This document shows positions 31,382-43,134 of a DNA stretch of 64,000 bases, one piece after another. The stretch is from Isoetes taiwanensis. Taxonomy: Eukaryota > Streptophyta > Lycopodiopsida > Isoetales > Isoetaceae. The position numbers and the translations under genes were made by a program. The DNA lies in assembly GCA_021234155.1 (NCBI GenBank), contig JAJEKV010000005.1:8920216-8984215 (forward strand). The letters run 5' to 3'. The notes beneath the pieces were generated by a model that did no database searches, was not told the origin of the DNA, and saw only the letters and a list, made by a program, of their open reading frames with translations. How positions within the stretch are numbered: the stretch's first letter is position 1; every line of letters begins with the position of its first letter.

Positions 31382-32195
31382 GGTGCTTTCCACAGGCTTT
31401 AATATAAGCTAGATCGAAGAGCTACCAAATAATGTTTGTGCATCTAATAGTTGTGCAAAGCATCGATTGTCAAAGGACATTGGATGAAACTTCGTTTATT
31501 GCCCATTGCTGGATCAGAGGAAGAACGTCTCTTGATTTTGGATTGGGGAGGGGGGAAGGAGCTGGCACACTCCCAATGGTCCATTATAACTTGTAACCCC
31601 CTTTTTAAAAATGATTTATGCCATGTTAAAGAAGCCTCTCAAGTATTTGGCAGTTGTTGTTGGCCTTGTTGTAGGTTCCTCTCAAGTTGATGCATTAATA
31701 TAACCATGCTCTAAGGGAATTCTAAGGATTATGACAATTGAATTGAATTGGTAATGCGCAATACGAAGGTACAGAAAAAACTGGTGAGAAAAAACAGAAA
31801 CTGGCAAAAAAATGGGGTCACGGTTGTAGAGAGGGATGTTATGTGGAACCGTAACTGCGAATGGATTCCGGATGGGTAGGCGGTGGCTACCGCCAAGGAG
31901 GAGCGGGTAAGCGACCGGCCAAATTCTAGCTTGATACCCCCTCGCCAACCGAATCCATGAGCGCTAGGGTTCCACGACGCCAAGGAAAGGCATGGCGAGA
32001 AATTTTTGGTGCGATGATGCACGGTGCTAGCGAGATATGGCAAGAACAGAGTTATTTTTCTTCTTGTTTTTAGGCTAATCCGGTTCTAGGGCGTCCACGA
32101 AGCCCAAGATGAGGCTGATCCGGTGCTATAGCATCCAGGAAATCTTCATCAGTGCTATGGCATCTTAAAAAATCTTCAGAAATCTTCAGAAATCC
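31382..32195. other. Region with weak coding signals
   Basis: A reverse ORF at 31729-32043 begins MPYLASTVHHRTKNFSPCL and is Ser/Thr/Arg-rich with few acids, in the manner of a plastid or mitochondrial transit peptide, but its downstream half is low complexity and no mature domain follows. I treat it as doubtful. Confidence 0.25.
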
Positions 32196-32285
32196 AGGCT
32201 GATCTGGTGCTATGGCTATGGCTGCTCCGGTGCTATGGCTATGGCTGCTCCGTTGGTCATGCCGTAACCGGCTATGGCAATACTC
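32196..32285. repeat. GGCTATGGCTGCTCCG short repeats
   Basis: Two tandem units of GTGCTATGGCTATGGCTGCTCCG plus partial related units just upstream (CTGATCCGGTGCTAT, TCAGTGCTATGGCATCT). These produce low-complexity Ala/Met/Leu ORFs that are not genes. Confidence 0.7.
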
Positions 32286-34230
32286 AGAAAATACAGCAAA
32301 AACTCCGTTGGTCAGCAATGAACCGGCTGCAGGAGGTCGTGCCAGAATGGATAGTCACTTTTCATTCTTGAATAGAATGGTTGCCACATGGCAGTCTGCC
32401 ATTGGCTCTCAAACAGGAATCAACACCAACTTTCCTTGACGTATTGGAAGCGGCCGACTAGGGCAGTAAATCGGAAGGGAGCAGGCAGCCGGACGAGCAT
32501 TCGGGGGCATTCCGGATTTCATTGGGCATTCCGGGCAGATTCAAACAGAGCAGAGGAGGGATTCAACAAGTCCGACCATTATTCTGGCTTTCCAGAAAAT
32601 CGTGACGCCCTGCCATAGTTCTGCCCTTGCCCTTCCAATATACATAATCTACAGGCCAAAAGAAAGAAAATACAATAGCCTCACAAAAGACCATTCAAGG
32701 AAGATTTTGCTGCTCTATAGACGACTCTTCTTTACAAAATGCAGTAGACGATAAAGCATTTTTGAAAGCCATCCATAGATATTTTAAGTAATCCCATGCA
32801 TCCAAATTAGCATGCAGTATCTCCATAACAGAAAAGCGCTTCTATAGAAGGACTATTTGACAAACACTCACCTCGCAAGATGAATGGTGCTTCAAGGCGG
32901 ATGATGCTTTCCAAAAACAGAGGCTAAATGCGTGGAAACTTGCCAAAGCGGTGCCCACTGTCATAAAAAACTTACATGTGCTATGGAAATAGGAAGCTTA
33001 GCAGATCTATATGCGGGCAGAGATTTGGCGTTGGAGTTCAGTGGATCTGATTAACGAGATTTAATGCCAATCTTAAACCAGCATGAAGGAGAAACTCTTC
33101 TGGTTCGGTTCACCGGCGATCTGAAAAAAGCTTCCATGCGACAACCAGAAGGTCCCCTGAGCCAGAAATAGGGGCATCGAAAGACAGGGCAGGGACAACC
33201 AGAAATTTCATGGTGGCGGATTTCAAAACAAAATTCAAGCACAGTTGATTGACGACGAGGAGAAATTATGGATTTTTTTAGGCGGACGGAAAAAATGAAA
33301 CTGCTTATATATGTTTAGATAGATATAAAAAAGTGGCATATGATGTTAAATGGTAGTGAGCACAAGATGTTAATCAATAGTTCCTTGGATACAGATCATT
33401 TTCTTGAGGTTGTTGATGTTGTTAATACATATGTTAAATATCTGAAGACAAGGTATTATGCAGTTGTTTGTTATAACACAAAAGTTGGAATTATATAGGC
33501 ATAACAAAGAATATCAATTAATAGCCTTGTTTGTAAGAAAGTGACCTTTTGTACATTATCTTCATTCAGATTATAATTTATCTGTCTGTATGTAAGGTTA
33601 ATAGTAAATTATGCTACATCGCATTCTATATAATCTGTATTTTGTGTTTTTGACGTAACTTTGCATTTCATTATAACCATATACACTAAGAAAGGTTATC
33701 TTTCGAGTGGAGATGAAAACCAAGCTAGATAAATTAACATCATTGGGACCACAAGCATGACATGATCATAAGGTAAATAACCGATTTAATTCCACGATTG
33801 CGGTTGTGCTTTTTTAGAGTAAGGATTTCTGTTCAATGTTGGTAACACTTCAAATGGTTAGACTATAGTTCGTTCACTGATAATATGTGCACTAAATTTT
33901 GATGGGTTTACACGGCAAAGCTTTGCATTTAGCATACCTATGCTTAAAATGCTTTGCAAATTATAGTTTGGACTTTTAGTTGACTCAAATTCCTAGTGAA
34001 AATGTATGTTATGGTGTTCATGAAGGAATTATATAGATGATCATTACGGGCATTTTGTTTATGCATGCTTTGTTTTAATGGTTTTGTTTGAGGTAGTTTA
34101 GAATTTGGAATTTGCGTGATTTATGAATGACATATATCAATATTGCCCAGACTTAGTTACCTACAAAATGGAAACCTAACATCAAATGCAATAGCTAGTA
34201 CTTTTGAATAGTTTGGAAACTGAGATTCCG
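32286..34230. other. Long non-coding stretch
   Basis: Overlapping short ORFs on both strands between 32388 and 33242 lack family resemblance. 33250-34230 is AT-rich without structure I can name. Confidence 0.4.
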
Positions 34231-34302
34231 TACCTTCCTCCACAATATAGAAACATGGGAGAAACAATATAGAAACTTCGTCAAGGCAGCCAAGAGCTCC
34301 AA

Positions 34303-34774
34303 ATATCTATTGTTCAAATTTAGTTTTCAAGCAAGTGGAAATTTATAAGATTTTTTTTATCATGCTACTTTGTATGACTTCTTTCCGTTGTGGACGGTGG
34401 AGTCTCGCATCTGGCAGTAGCCGGGAGCGGGTCACTGCCCACCGGAAAGGGGAGTCCAGTGACCTTCCACCACAATATAGAAACATGGGAGAAACAATAT
34501 AGAAACTTTGTCAAGGCACCAAGGGCAGCCCCCTCGTCCTTTGGCGAGCTTATCTACCCGAATGAAGGCGATGGGTTGTCAGAAGCATTTCAAAGGCATT
34601 TCTATGTCATATCTTGCAGTTGCGGAAGCAGTGGCATTATACTATTTATAGCGAGTTTCGATATGTTTTCTACTTTTCTAAAAACATGGACAAAAAAATA
34701 CACGATCAAAGATCTTGCCATCAAGTGCATGCTTGATCAGCAAATGGCAAAAGACAAAACTTTAGTACGCTAGT
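34303..34774 (+). repeat. Dispersed gene-fragment repeat, copy 2
   Basis: Counterpart of 17523-18004. Here the frame is more open: from about 34390 it runs with HHNIETWEKQYRNF, GELIYPNEGDG, SEAFQRHFYVISCSCG and then the shared FDMFSTFLKTWTKKYT / DLAIKCMLDQQMAKDKTLVR end. A short extra copy of the CTTCCTCCACAATATAGAAACATGGGAG segment lies just upstream (34231-34290). Family unknown. Confidence 0.6.
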
Positions 34775-35208
34775 TGGAGGGAGAATACCTAGTGTCTTCA
34801 AAAGCTCCCTTATTTAAGACAATTCTACAACATAATCTGACTCATAAAGCATCTTCAGCATAAATGCAAAAGAGCACAACCATCTGACCAGTCTTCTTTA
34901 ATAGATTCAATGAGATATTCTATGGGAAGATTTTGTGCAATTTTTTATTCTCCTTGCTTTATGTTTTTCTTTCTATGTAGAGATTGTCACCAAGGATGTT
35001 TTTACTGTCTACAACGTGCCATCACATGGCTAGATCAAGCCTATCAGAGTTCCTCTTTCCGATGTATACATTACTTACATCCTTTGTGTATAAATAAATC
35101 GATTGAATTCATATGATATAGATAGCATAACATCTATTTAAGTTTCAACTTAGATCTTAACTTTGATGTATAAGGTTTGGTCGATTTGTAATTGTTCTCA
35201 TTTATATA
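34775..35208. other. AT-rich DNA, nothing recognised
   Basis: No supported ORF. Confidence 0.4.
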
Positions 35209-35258
35209 TACAAGAAACTTATCGCGGCGGCCAAGGCCGCCGCGAACGTTTCTCTTTC
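35209..35258 (+). mobile_element. GC-core foldback mini-element
   Basis: Same element as at 30302, with two small arm changes (CTTATCG for TTTATCG; AACGTTTCTC for AACATTTCTC). The 22-base GC-rich palindromic centre is identical. Confidence 0.6.
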
Positions 35259-36059
35259 TCAACCCAAGCAATTGCGCCATCCTGCTCAAATTTCAGATGC
35301 GCACATGAAGCCCTTTTTGCTTTTGATTGCTGCCGGTAAACCCATCGCCCACATCATAAAAGGGGCTGAGCTTTAGCTTAACTCAGACACAGACACAAAG
35401 CATGACTTTTGTGAGCCAATTCATCGGATGCAGACTCCTTTGTATAGCATTTGTTTTGCAAAGGGTCGGTGAAATTTGGCTAGATGTATTCTTGCTTTTT
35501 ACTGTGCTTCTTGCAGAATCTCCGTGCCCACTAGCAAGGTAACGACATAAGGTCGATATCCATCTTCTGACAGAGCACAGCTTTTGTCCTTCTTAGGGTA
35601 TGTGCTTCATCCTCAACCAACCTGCCCGAGCATTTTGATCTAAGAGCCAAAATCAAGCTGATCAAGCAGCCAATACCAAATGCAAATACTGCAGGTTTAT
35701 TGGCCCATCAATTATTTACGACTATTTTAATGGGCAATGGTTCTAATAACCATCAATGGAAAAGGTGAGCACCCCTAATTCCGGTGGCTGGCTCACCAAC
35801 GTGCAGAAAAACTTGCCCACAGATTTTGTGCCACGTCGCTTTGCCACGCTGGCAAGAATTTTGATAGAAGAAGCAGTGGAGATAATATGTTACAGGAGGG
35901 CCTGAAGGGGCAAGAGGCAGCATAACACCCATTTCAATTCTCCGCATCACTGCTTGAAAATTTCTTGGATCCGAGCAACACCAGGCTGATTCCGCACTTG
36001 CCATTAGAATTTCATGCTTGGGCAACCCAAATTTTGCACAGCTGAACAGGTTCTAGAAA
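35259..36059. other. Region downstream of the kinase fragment
   Basis: The reverse ORF at 35753-36025 (starts PKHEILMASAESAWCC) follows the kinase fragment on the same strand but shows no domain; it may be the divergent C-terminal tail of the same gene or chance. Confidence 0.3.
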
Positions 36060-36457
36060 AAACATTTTGCTCCAATTCAAGTCATCCTCTTCCCATTCAA
36101 AATTCCTAGAATTGTCGAATTGAAGAACACTATTAGGAGAGCCAGGGGCAATGACAGGGAAAGTTTAGCAGAGAACAGGCAACTTTTGGGCAAGAAAAGG
36201 ATGAGCAAGCAATCGGATAGTAGCCCATTGATCAGAAGGCTGTGCAAAGACATTTTTCAAAAACTCCTGTCCTTTAGCAGATAAAGAATAGGGGATTTCT
36301 CGGATTTCATCAGAACAGCCAATCTGGTACAGAACCACGAAAGGTTTATCGATATAATCCCAAGCAACTCTACCTGAAAATCTTTCGATTAGTGTTCAAG
36401 CCATACACCATATATCGAAAGCAGAGCCACAGCCGGAATCTCTAGTTGCGGATATGA
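36060..36457 (-). pseudogene. MAPKKK (MAPKKK17/18-like) kinase C-lobe pseudogene
   Basis: The frame reads GSAFDIWCMA, a TGA, TLIERFSGRVAWDY, then LYQIGCSDEIREIPYSLS, GQEFLKNVFAQPSDQWA and LLAHPFLAQ. This follows subdomains IX-XI of plant MAPKKK17/18-type kinases (SDIW..GCTVIEM..GR..W, LY.IGCSDE.PEIP..LS..G.DFL, R.TA..LL.HPFL), the first tier of stress MAP-kinase cascades. The continuation (NSRNFEWEEDDLNWSK) resembles the acidic Trp-containing tail of that group. The N-lobe with the ATP-binding Lys and the HRD/DFG catalytic loop is absent, and a TGA replaces the Gly expected after the Ala. This is a non-functional fragment. Confidence 0.8.
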
Positions 36458-36479
36458 TTTCTCAAACAATATTGCATGT

Positions 36480-36640
36480 TGCTGAAGCAGAAATCCATAG
36501 ATTGGGTTTAGAAATCCACAAGTTGGATTGAGGAAGCCATCGATTGGGCTGAGAAACCTACAGATTGGCCCGAGAAACCCACCAATTGGGCTGGGAAATC
36601 CGACCCATTTGCCTAGAAACCCATGTACTTGCCCAGAAAG
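36480..36640. repeat. 21-bp minisatellite, about seven units
   Basis: Units such as GAAATCCATAGATTGGGTTTA, GAAACCTACAGATTGGCCCG and GAAACCCACCAATTGGGCTGG follow at a 21-base period. On the forward strand each unit would encode a seven-residue ETHxLGx-type repeat, with stops in some units. Confidence 0.8.
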
Positions 36641-38040
36641 ATCAAGGAGTTTTGCTTGAGAAACATACCAATTTCGCTAATTCATACGCAGATCCATTGA
36701 AGAAGGCCTCTGTTTTGGTTCATGCGAATTGCAAAGAAAGGAACCGGGATTGCTTACAAAGCCAAAAATCATACATAGCTAGAATTGCTTGGAGAGCAAG
36801 AAAAGGAACCATGACGTCACATGCTTACATTAGCTTTTTTCCAAGTGTCAAGCATAGGTTTTTTTTGCGTCAAACAAAATAGAAAAGGAACATGACTTAT
36901 ATATGGTTTGATTATGGAATGATAAAAGTGTACAACATTGCAACAGTACCTTGCAATGCTTAAAGTACCTATTTTTGCTTTTTATCCTGACTCCTACAAC
37001 TTCTTTGCACACAATTGAGTTATTAAAATACGATTCTCATGGCCACTATGGCATCCTGGGTGTGCAAATAGTTTGTTATTCACAGTCAGAACAACACAAA
37101 ACCTACTATAATAGCAAAATACAACTGATTTATGGACTGCGTTAACGTTATTCCAAATGCAACGCACAAAAACAATGTTCACCCCGTTATCAAACACTTC
37201 GATCTCCTGTTAGGGCCAGCTACTGATATTTAACATTTATCATAAAATTCTAACCTATGGATTAAAAGCCGTTATAGCTTTAAGAAAGGGAGCCGATTTA
37301 TGCTGGCAAAATGCTGTATATGCTGCATCTTTCTGTTCTTGCTGTTTTATACACTATGCTTGCATGCAGATGTATAAGATGCCAGGAGTACAGTTTATTC
37401 TAGACGAGATACGCTCAAATGGGGTTTCAATACAGAGCTGGACTATAATTTGATGCTGTATTGCGGTGCTGTGGTAGCTGATACTGCATGTTGGAGCCAT
37501 ATCTGAAGGGTTTTACTCCAATGGCATGAGTGTGAGATGGTTAGGCTGAATGCTGGTAGCATTTACGGATTCTGTAACAGAAATTCATTGTAGAGCTATC
37601 ATGATTTAACATGATATATCTCGGTTTCTAAAAATTTTGAAGCAGATGATAAAAAGTTTGGCATAACCTGATGGCGGGCACTATGGCCACTGCAGAGAAA
37701 GGAGCCGAACCCATAGCTTGGAAAAGTACCTTATAGACACAAGCAACTGGATCATCGGCCTAATTTGGCCATAAAAAAGTCAATCACATGCAGTACAGCA
37801 GTTTAGCCTCAAGTCGCACTGCCATTTTTGTGCGTCCATGGTTATGATAACAATATTTTTCAATGCGTGGCATTTTTGTTGCTAGCGGGCCTCAATTCAG
37901 AAAAAATATCCAAGTGCCTTCATTCGTGAATGTCGAGATTCACAACATGTTGGTGTCAATTCTTGGTATCCAAGGTGCTCCCAACAACGGGACCAAAGGA
38001 TTTGCAGAACTTATGCTGCTCTAATGTTTGTCTTAAAAGA
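36641..38040. other. Long non-coding stretch
   Basis: The forward frame continuing from the minisatellite to 36882 is Lys/Arg/Ser-rich without a domain. 36950-38040 has only short ORFs. Confidence 0.4.
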
Positions 38041-38142
38041 GTAATAAAGAATGATATTTACTCTCCATCTTCAGCAAAACTTTTGAAAAAAGTAATAAAG
38101 AATGATATTTACACTCCATCTTCAGCAAAACTTTTGAAAAAT
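38041..38142. repeat. 51-bp tandem repeat, two units
   Basis: GTAATAAAGAATGATATTTA starts at 38041 and 38092; the units differ by one base (CTCTCC against CACTCC). Confidence 0.9.
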
Positions 38143-38469
38143 TGATGCCCTTGTCCCAGCTCCCCAACATACCAGATACGTTAGGTTGGTACTATAGTAG
38201 AGATAAACCATTTGCCATCAAAGCTCAGATAGAAGTGCATGTCAGCACATGTCTGCCCTTATAGTTTATGTTCATGATGCAACATAACCTTGTCACATAG
38301 AATCATGTTCAAGAGATCGAAATAAATGGTATAAAGAAGCTAGTTTAATATGGAAGAAAGAACATAGAATCTTATATTAAAGGAGCATACATCTGGAGCA
38401 CAACTTGCATTCCAGGAGAAAACCCCTCTATTTAATAGATGCGCTTCCTCCATCTTCCAAACAGGTAAG

Positions 38470-38985
38470 TCACAATTTCGACTTTTGCATCTCATGCCAA
38501 ATGCAGAGTACCGTATCATAAGCATCTTCAACAGCATAGGGATCATTTGATGTTCCAGCTTTGCATGCTCCCAATATAGAATCTACACGTTGCTTTTGAA
38601 CATCCGCCAGGCAAGGGGTCCTATGCTTGAAACCTTGCAGCCTTGAATGAATAGTTTGACCTGCCCGTGCTGCGCTCACTACAATTGATTCTGAAATTCC
38701 TGCCAAGAGAGCCACCTGAAGACCATAGCTTTGAGGAGAGGGGCCAGGTCTTAACTTGTAAAGGAAAACCAGCTCTTTCTTTTCCCTGCTATCAACACCA
38801 GCAGCCTTATGAAAAAAAGATCTTACCTCTGTTAATCGCCATTTGGAACTACAGAGTAAACCCTTGGGGTTTCTACAAATCGCCCAGGCAATAAATAACC
38901 TGTAAAACAGGGATCCGCTTTTGGAATCCATTATCCTGATTGAATCCTGATTGAATCTGTCGGAAATAAATAACCCTGTTTTCAT
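38470..38985 (-). pseudogene. MutS-family (MSH6/MSH7-like) mismatch-repair C-terminal fragment
   Basis: Around residues 60-110 the frame reads KKELVFLYKLRPGPSPQSYG, LQVALLAGISESIVV and AARAGQTI. This is the conserved C-terminal end of the MutS ATPase domain (FLYkL..G..p.SYGlqVA.lAGip..vv..A), closest in feel to plant MSH6/MSH7, which recognise mismatches as heterodimers with MSH2. A GAGGTAAGATC splice-like site and T-rich tract lie just upstream of the matching part, so the first about 55 residues (ISDRFNQDSIRIMD..) are probably intron or unrelated. The Walker motifs and the other domains are missing. Isolated fragment. Confidence 0.7.
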
Positions 38986-40573
38986 TTTAAGGAGGAGTTT
39001 GTGCGAAACGCATCATCCAGTGCAAACCTTCTCCGATACCCTGCTTCCAAGCATCATTCTCTGATCTCATTCTCTCTATGATGAATGAGATGAGCGCTGA
39101 AGAATTGAACATACACAAAATACAGTCTCATCATATCTGATCGATCCCATGGTCCTCTGGCGGCAGACGATTCTAAGAGCAGACGGTACTGAATTGATGA
39201 TTTTAAGAGCAAACGATTTTGAGAAGCAGACGTTTTGAGAGAAAAAACATGAAAAGAAATTAAAATGATAGGGTTCGACACCTGACCCTAAAACTTGCAC
39301 CTGGATGTCTGATTACCTGCAAAAGCACACTTCAACAGAGGATGGACTCCAGGATATTATGAGAGAAGGCGCCCACTCCTCTGACTCATGCTCTGCTGCG
39401 AAATGCACCGCTTGAAAAAAACTGTGGGTGTTCGTCTTGAGCTTCTAAATCCAGCAAAGATGATTTGTTAGTTGAAGCTAGGCCCTGGATTGCAGTCTGA
39501 AACTGGCCGCTTCACATAAGGTCCTGAAGAAGGAAGAAATGGAAGACGGAGCTTGAAACTGGCTGCTTAAATGGCATAACCGAGAGGGATTTGCCGCTAC
39601 AAAGTCTCCCGCAAATGCATAGAGTAGAGCAGGGGATTGCTTCGGAAGCAAGAAAGCCTGTCGCCATTATTTATTTAATTTTCATTTATGCTTTTTTTTT
39701 CAAGGACAGGTGGCATGCTCACATCTTTTTCTGGCGAAAAAATATTAGGTTCAAACAAAAAACCCAACTGCCTTATATATGTTTAGATATGAATTGTTAA
39801 TCCAATGCCAACAATATCATTGGTACATTTTGAGTCATTTTGCAAATGGGTGGTGTGCTTATGTTGGAGGCCATTTGCTCATTCAAGGTGCCACATGCTT
39901 AATACCCTTAATGCAATGAACCACGCTTATAGTCAGGCTTCAACACTGTTAAACCTATTAGGGCGTTGGCAATTGGAGCTTATGCAGCCAGGAACCAGGT
40001 TATTTGAGAGCGATATTTGACAATTTCAACATGTACATACATCATTCTTGCTAATACTTGAGTTGTTATGAAGCCATTGTTTATAAATCATTATTGCTGA
40101 TTCTTGAGCTATTAAGACACAAATGATCATAACATTCAATTTTGGGTTGACTAGAGATGACCATGTTCTTTACCTATTATATACATAAAATATATAGAGG
40201 ATTTAACAAGACCTCCAAATTGGCTGCCTCTTGCCTGTTGGTCAAAACAAATATATCTAGCCTTTTTAATTGTCTCATTTGCCGGTGAAGGTGCAATTAA
40301 CAATGAGTTATTAGACATTATTCTTTTAAAGAGAGTTGTTTTATTGCTAGAAATGTGTGCCTATTACAAATGTGCTACATTGGATCAAAATCCATTTGAG
40401 GCTACACGAAGGCTATAGTGATGCAACTCCTTTGCATGCAATGGATTATTTATTCTAATTAAGCATTTGCTTCATTTGAATTTGTCAAAAAGTGGGGAGA
40501 ACTCCCAAACATTGATCACGTCAGAGTCCATAAATAAATATACAAAATTGTGGGAGTCCACGATAAAAGGTTT
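38986..40573. other. Non-coding stretch
   Basis: No gene supported. A local duplication (ATTCTAAGAGCAGACG / ATTTTAAGAGCAAACG) lies near 39170-39215. Confidence 0.4.
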
Positions 40574-41891
40574 CTACAATTTGCTACAATCTGCCTTTAC
40601 AAAAGAGATTTTCTTCTCTTTAGCATCAAAAGCGAAAATATGGTTTTGTTGCATTATGCTTCCAATCATTCCAGGACCATCAGCATAAGTAGATAATATC
40701 AACAAACACATTTGGGAACCTTTGAATCTCATATAATTCTCTTGTGGAAGCTCCCATGAAGCCCCTTGAAATTGAAAGGTAAAGGATGGAACCTCTATAT
40801 TACGTGTCTTTGGTATATGAAAGCAAATACCAGAATCATCATCCATTGGAGTTAGACCGTGGAGAGCATCAACAAATGCATCTTTTATAGCATTAAACAC
40901 AGGAATAGGAAACACAGTCATTGGAGCCTGAGTCGAACATTGTACCTTTAGTGTTGAGAGGTAAAGATGCATTGCACTTTGAAATCACAGTATTGCCAAC
41001 AACCACACTTTGAAGATGAATATAGTATTCGTCATGAATGGGAAGGATAGGTGTTGACGGGCTTGAAGAGGGTAAGGTGCCTCCAAGGAGTAATGTGCCA
41101 ACATCTTGAGAATAATGGGGGAAGCAATAGGAGAATTTGCCGTCAAGGAAATGAAGTTGTGAGAGTAAAGAACTGGGCCCAAGATTTAACCCAACGAGGC
41201 CATCAGCGTTGTGATAATCTGCATCGACATGATGTGAACAACCTATAGTTATGTTTGAAGTTCGAGTTAAACCCAAGGGGGAGGTGAAGGTTATTTTGTC
41301 AGTGGCAAATTCTCCAATAGTCTCACTTCCACCTCCATACCCGTACGTGTACACACAAGAGTCGTGATGTATATTGGAATAATTATAGTCGTCATTAGGG
41401 CAAGATGAGGAAATCCGAGCTAAAGCATTACACTTATGAGAATGGCATGATATAGAGGAAAAGGAAGTGGATTGAAAAGGGTCTAGCACAGAATAAGAAC
41501 ATGGATAACAAGGTTTATTTTGATAAGGGCATGCTTGATGCTTGACAAGGGCTACATTGTAACTATACCAACTCACTGGCTGTATCCATGATTACTCGAA
41601 ACTCTTTTGGTGGAGTGCCCACTTGTATATATATGTCATGTAAGTTGCTAGACCTGCTTTATAAACATTGCTTTGATATACTTGATGTCCACCTTTTGTT
41701 CTAGCCCTTAGGGCTTCTGACCGATCCCTGCTTCTAGTCACTCCACGAGCTAGCTTCTCAAGTACGGGTCGACCCGCATCTACATGATGCAACTTGTACT
41801 TTTGTGATGCTGCTAGTTGTATGAACATAGGGAGCAACAACAAGGTCCAAAACATTAAGGGACTTGTGCTTCCCATGATACATGCGCCCAT
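40574..41891 (-). pseudogene. Nepenthesin-like aspartic protease, near full length but broken
   Basis: Reads as an A1-family plant protease of about 430 residues in pieces. First, a signal peptide and prosegment almost identical to the truncated copies. Next, the first active site DTAS (Ala for Gly). Then the Cys-rich insert and a central domain with YGYGGGSETIGEFATDKITF, NADGLVGLNLGPSSLLSQL and FSYCFPHYSQDVGTLLLGG. The second active site DSGS follows near 40945, and the end is GMIGSIMQQNHIFAFDAK...KADC. Breaks: a 2-base insertion near 41635, a TAG in place of the Trp of SELVW, a short insertion near 41540, and a frameshift just after DSGS. Such enzymes are secreted or vacuolar endopeptidases. 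The opening of this copy is about 1.2 kb from the truncated copy at 43135, in tandem. Confidence 0.85.
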
Positions 41892-42284
41892 GATACTAAG
41901 AGTCGTGCCGAGTTATATAAAAGGTTTGCACTTAAACATACATATTGAAATTTTATATGATTTAGGGACTTTCTTGGAAGACAATATTTGGCTTTAAATT
42001 TTGATTGCTATATGACCTTCAACGGGATAAGATGTGTGAAAATGCCTATTATATTATGCAAGGTTTGGTGGACAAGTCTTTGAAAGTCAAGGTTATAGAT
42101 CTGCATGGTGCCATAACTTTTCTATCTAAAGCCATAACTTTTGTTAAAGATCTATTTTAAGCCATAACGTTTAGTGGGTGCATGAATGATGTATGCCACT
42201 TTTCCTAAGGGTGTATTTAAAAATTGGAAAAATTGGTTCACATACTTGAAGATATTTAAAGCTTGAAAAAGTCTACACAGTTGA
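41892..42284. other. Spacer between protease pseudogene and duplication copy B
   Basis: Upstream region of the protease pseudogene, with GATACTAAGAGTCGTGCCGAG as in copies A and B. GCCATAAC(T/G)TTT is repeated three times near 42110-42170. Confidence 0.5.
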
Positions 42285-42499
42285 AGAGTTTTTAAGGTGC
42301 ATTAAATTTTGGCGATTTTCTCTTTCATTATCGATTTTTGCCTATTGAATATTGGACATCTAATATTCGAAAGAACACGTTAGCTTTGGTATTTGCATGA
42401 TGGGGCACGTTGATGTTGTTCTTTATGTTGTTATTTCTATTTGTTCTTGTGCTTTGCGATGGTACGTAAAGCCTAATTTGATTGTCTGGCCTAAGGCCA

Positions 42500-42648
42500 A
42501 GTCATAGCTTCATCTGGGTTTTGCCCCAGCTTTGTAATGTTTACATTATGTGTGGTGATGTTTTGGGTTGTTCTAGCCCATTGTATGGGTCCCATGGCCT
42601 ATTGGTCTCCGTGAACGTTAACAATTCTATTCTATTCTATTCTATTCA
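42500..42648 (+). mobile_element. LINE-like 3' end with ATTCT tail (copy B)
   Basis: Counterpart of 215-364; tail at 42623-42648. Confidence 0.5.
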
Positions 42649-43134
42649 ATCCTTGCATTTTTGATGTGCCGATCTAGGCAAATCATATCGATTTAAGCAA
42701 ATGCTTATTAGGGTTGCCGATTTAGCCCGAGAACCAAGCAGCAAAATTTAAGCAGATTGACTGGCCAGGAAGAATCGAATATGAGCTTTTGGTCTTTTCT
42801 TATATACCAGTATGACGTCGTGATACGAAATGGATTCATATGCTGCTGATGAATTGTAAGGATTAGCTTTGGAAGGAAGCACACAAAACCAACCACGTTC
42901 AAAGACAATATACAAAAATAGAGTTTGATAGCTTTAGATCACTAAAAATTAGAAAGGGATATTAGTAGTAGTTTATGCAATGTATATTGAATTCGATATG
43001 GTACTATGCCTTCAAATCTACCTTCAAATTTAGAACATTGGTTCAACCCTATAGTTTGTTGATCTAATTTTTGGAAGTAGTTATGCTTGTACATTAATTG
43101 ATGGGTTTACACTCTAGCTCTAATTCTACCTATG
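42649..43134. other. Non-coding stretch, copy B
   Basis: Counterpart of 365-854. Shows several CAG/CTG-type differences from A (for example CATATGCTGCTGATG against CATATCTTTCACGATG). Confidence 0.5.

Noticed and set aside
31682-32043. Reverse ORFs with transit-peptide-like composition
   Set aside because: No mature domain, overlapping frames and adjacent low-complexity repeats; kept only as a doubtful note.
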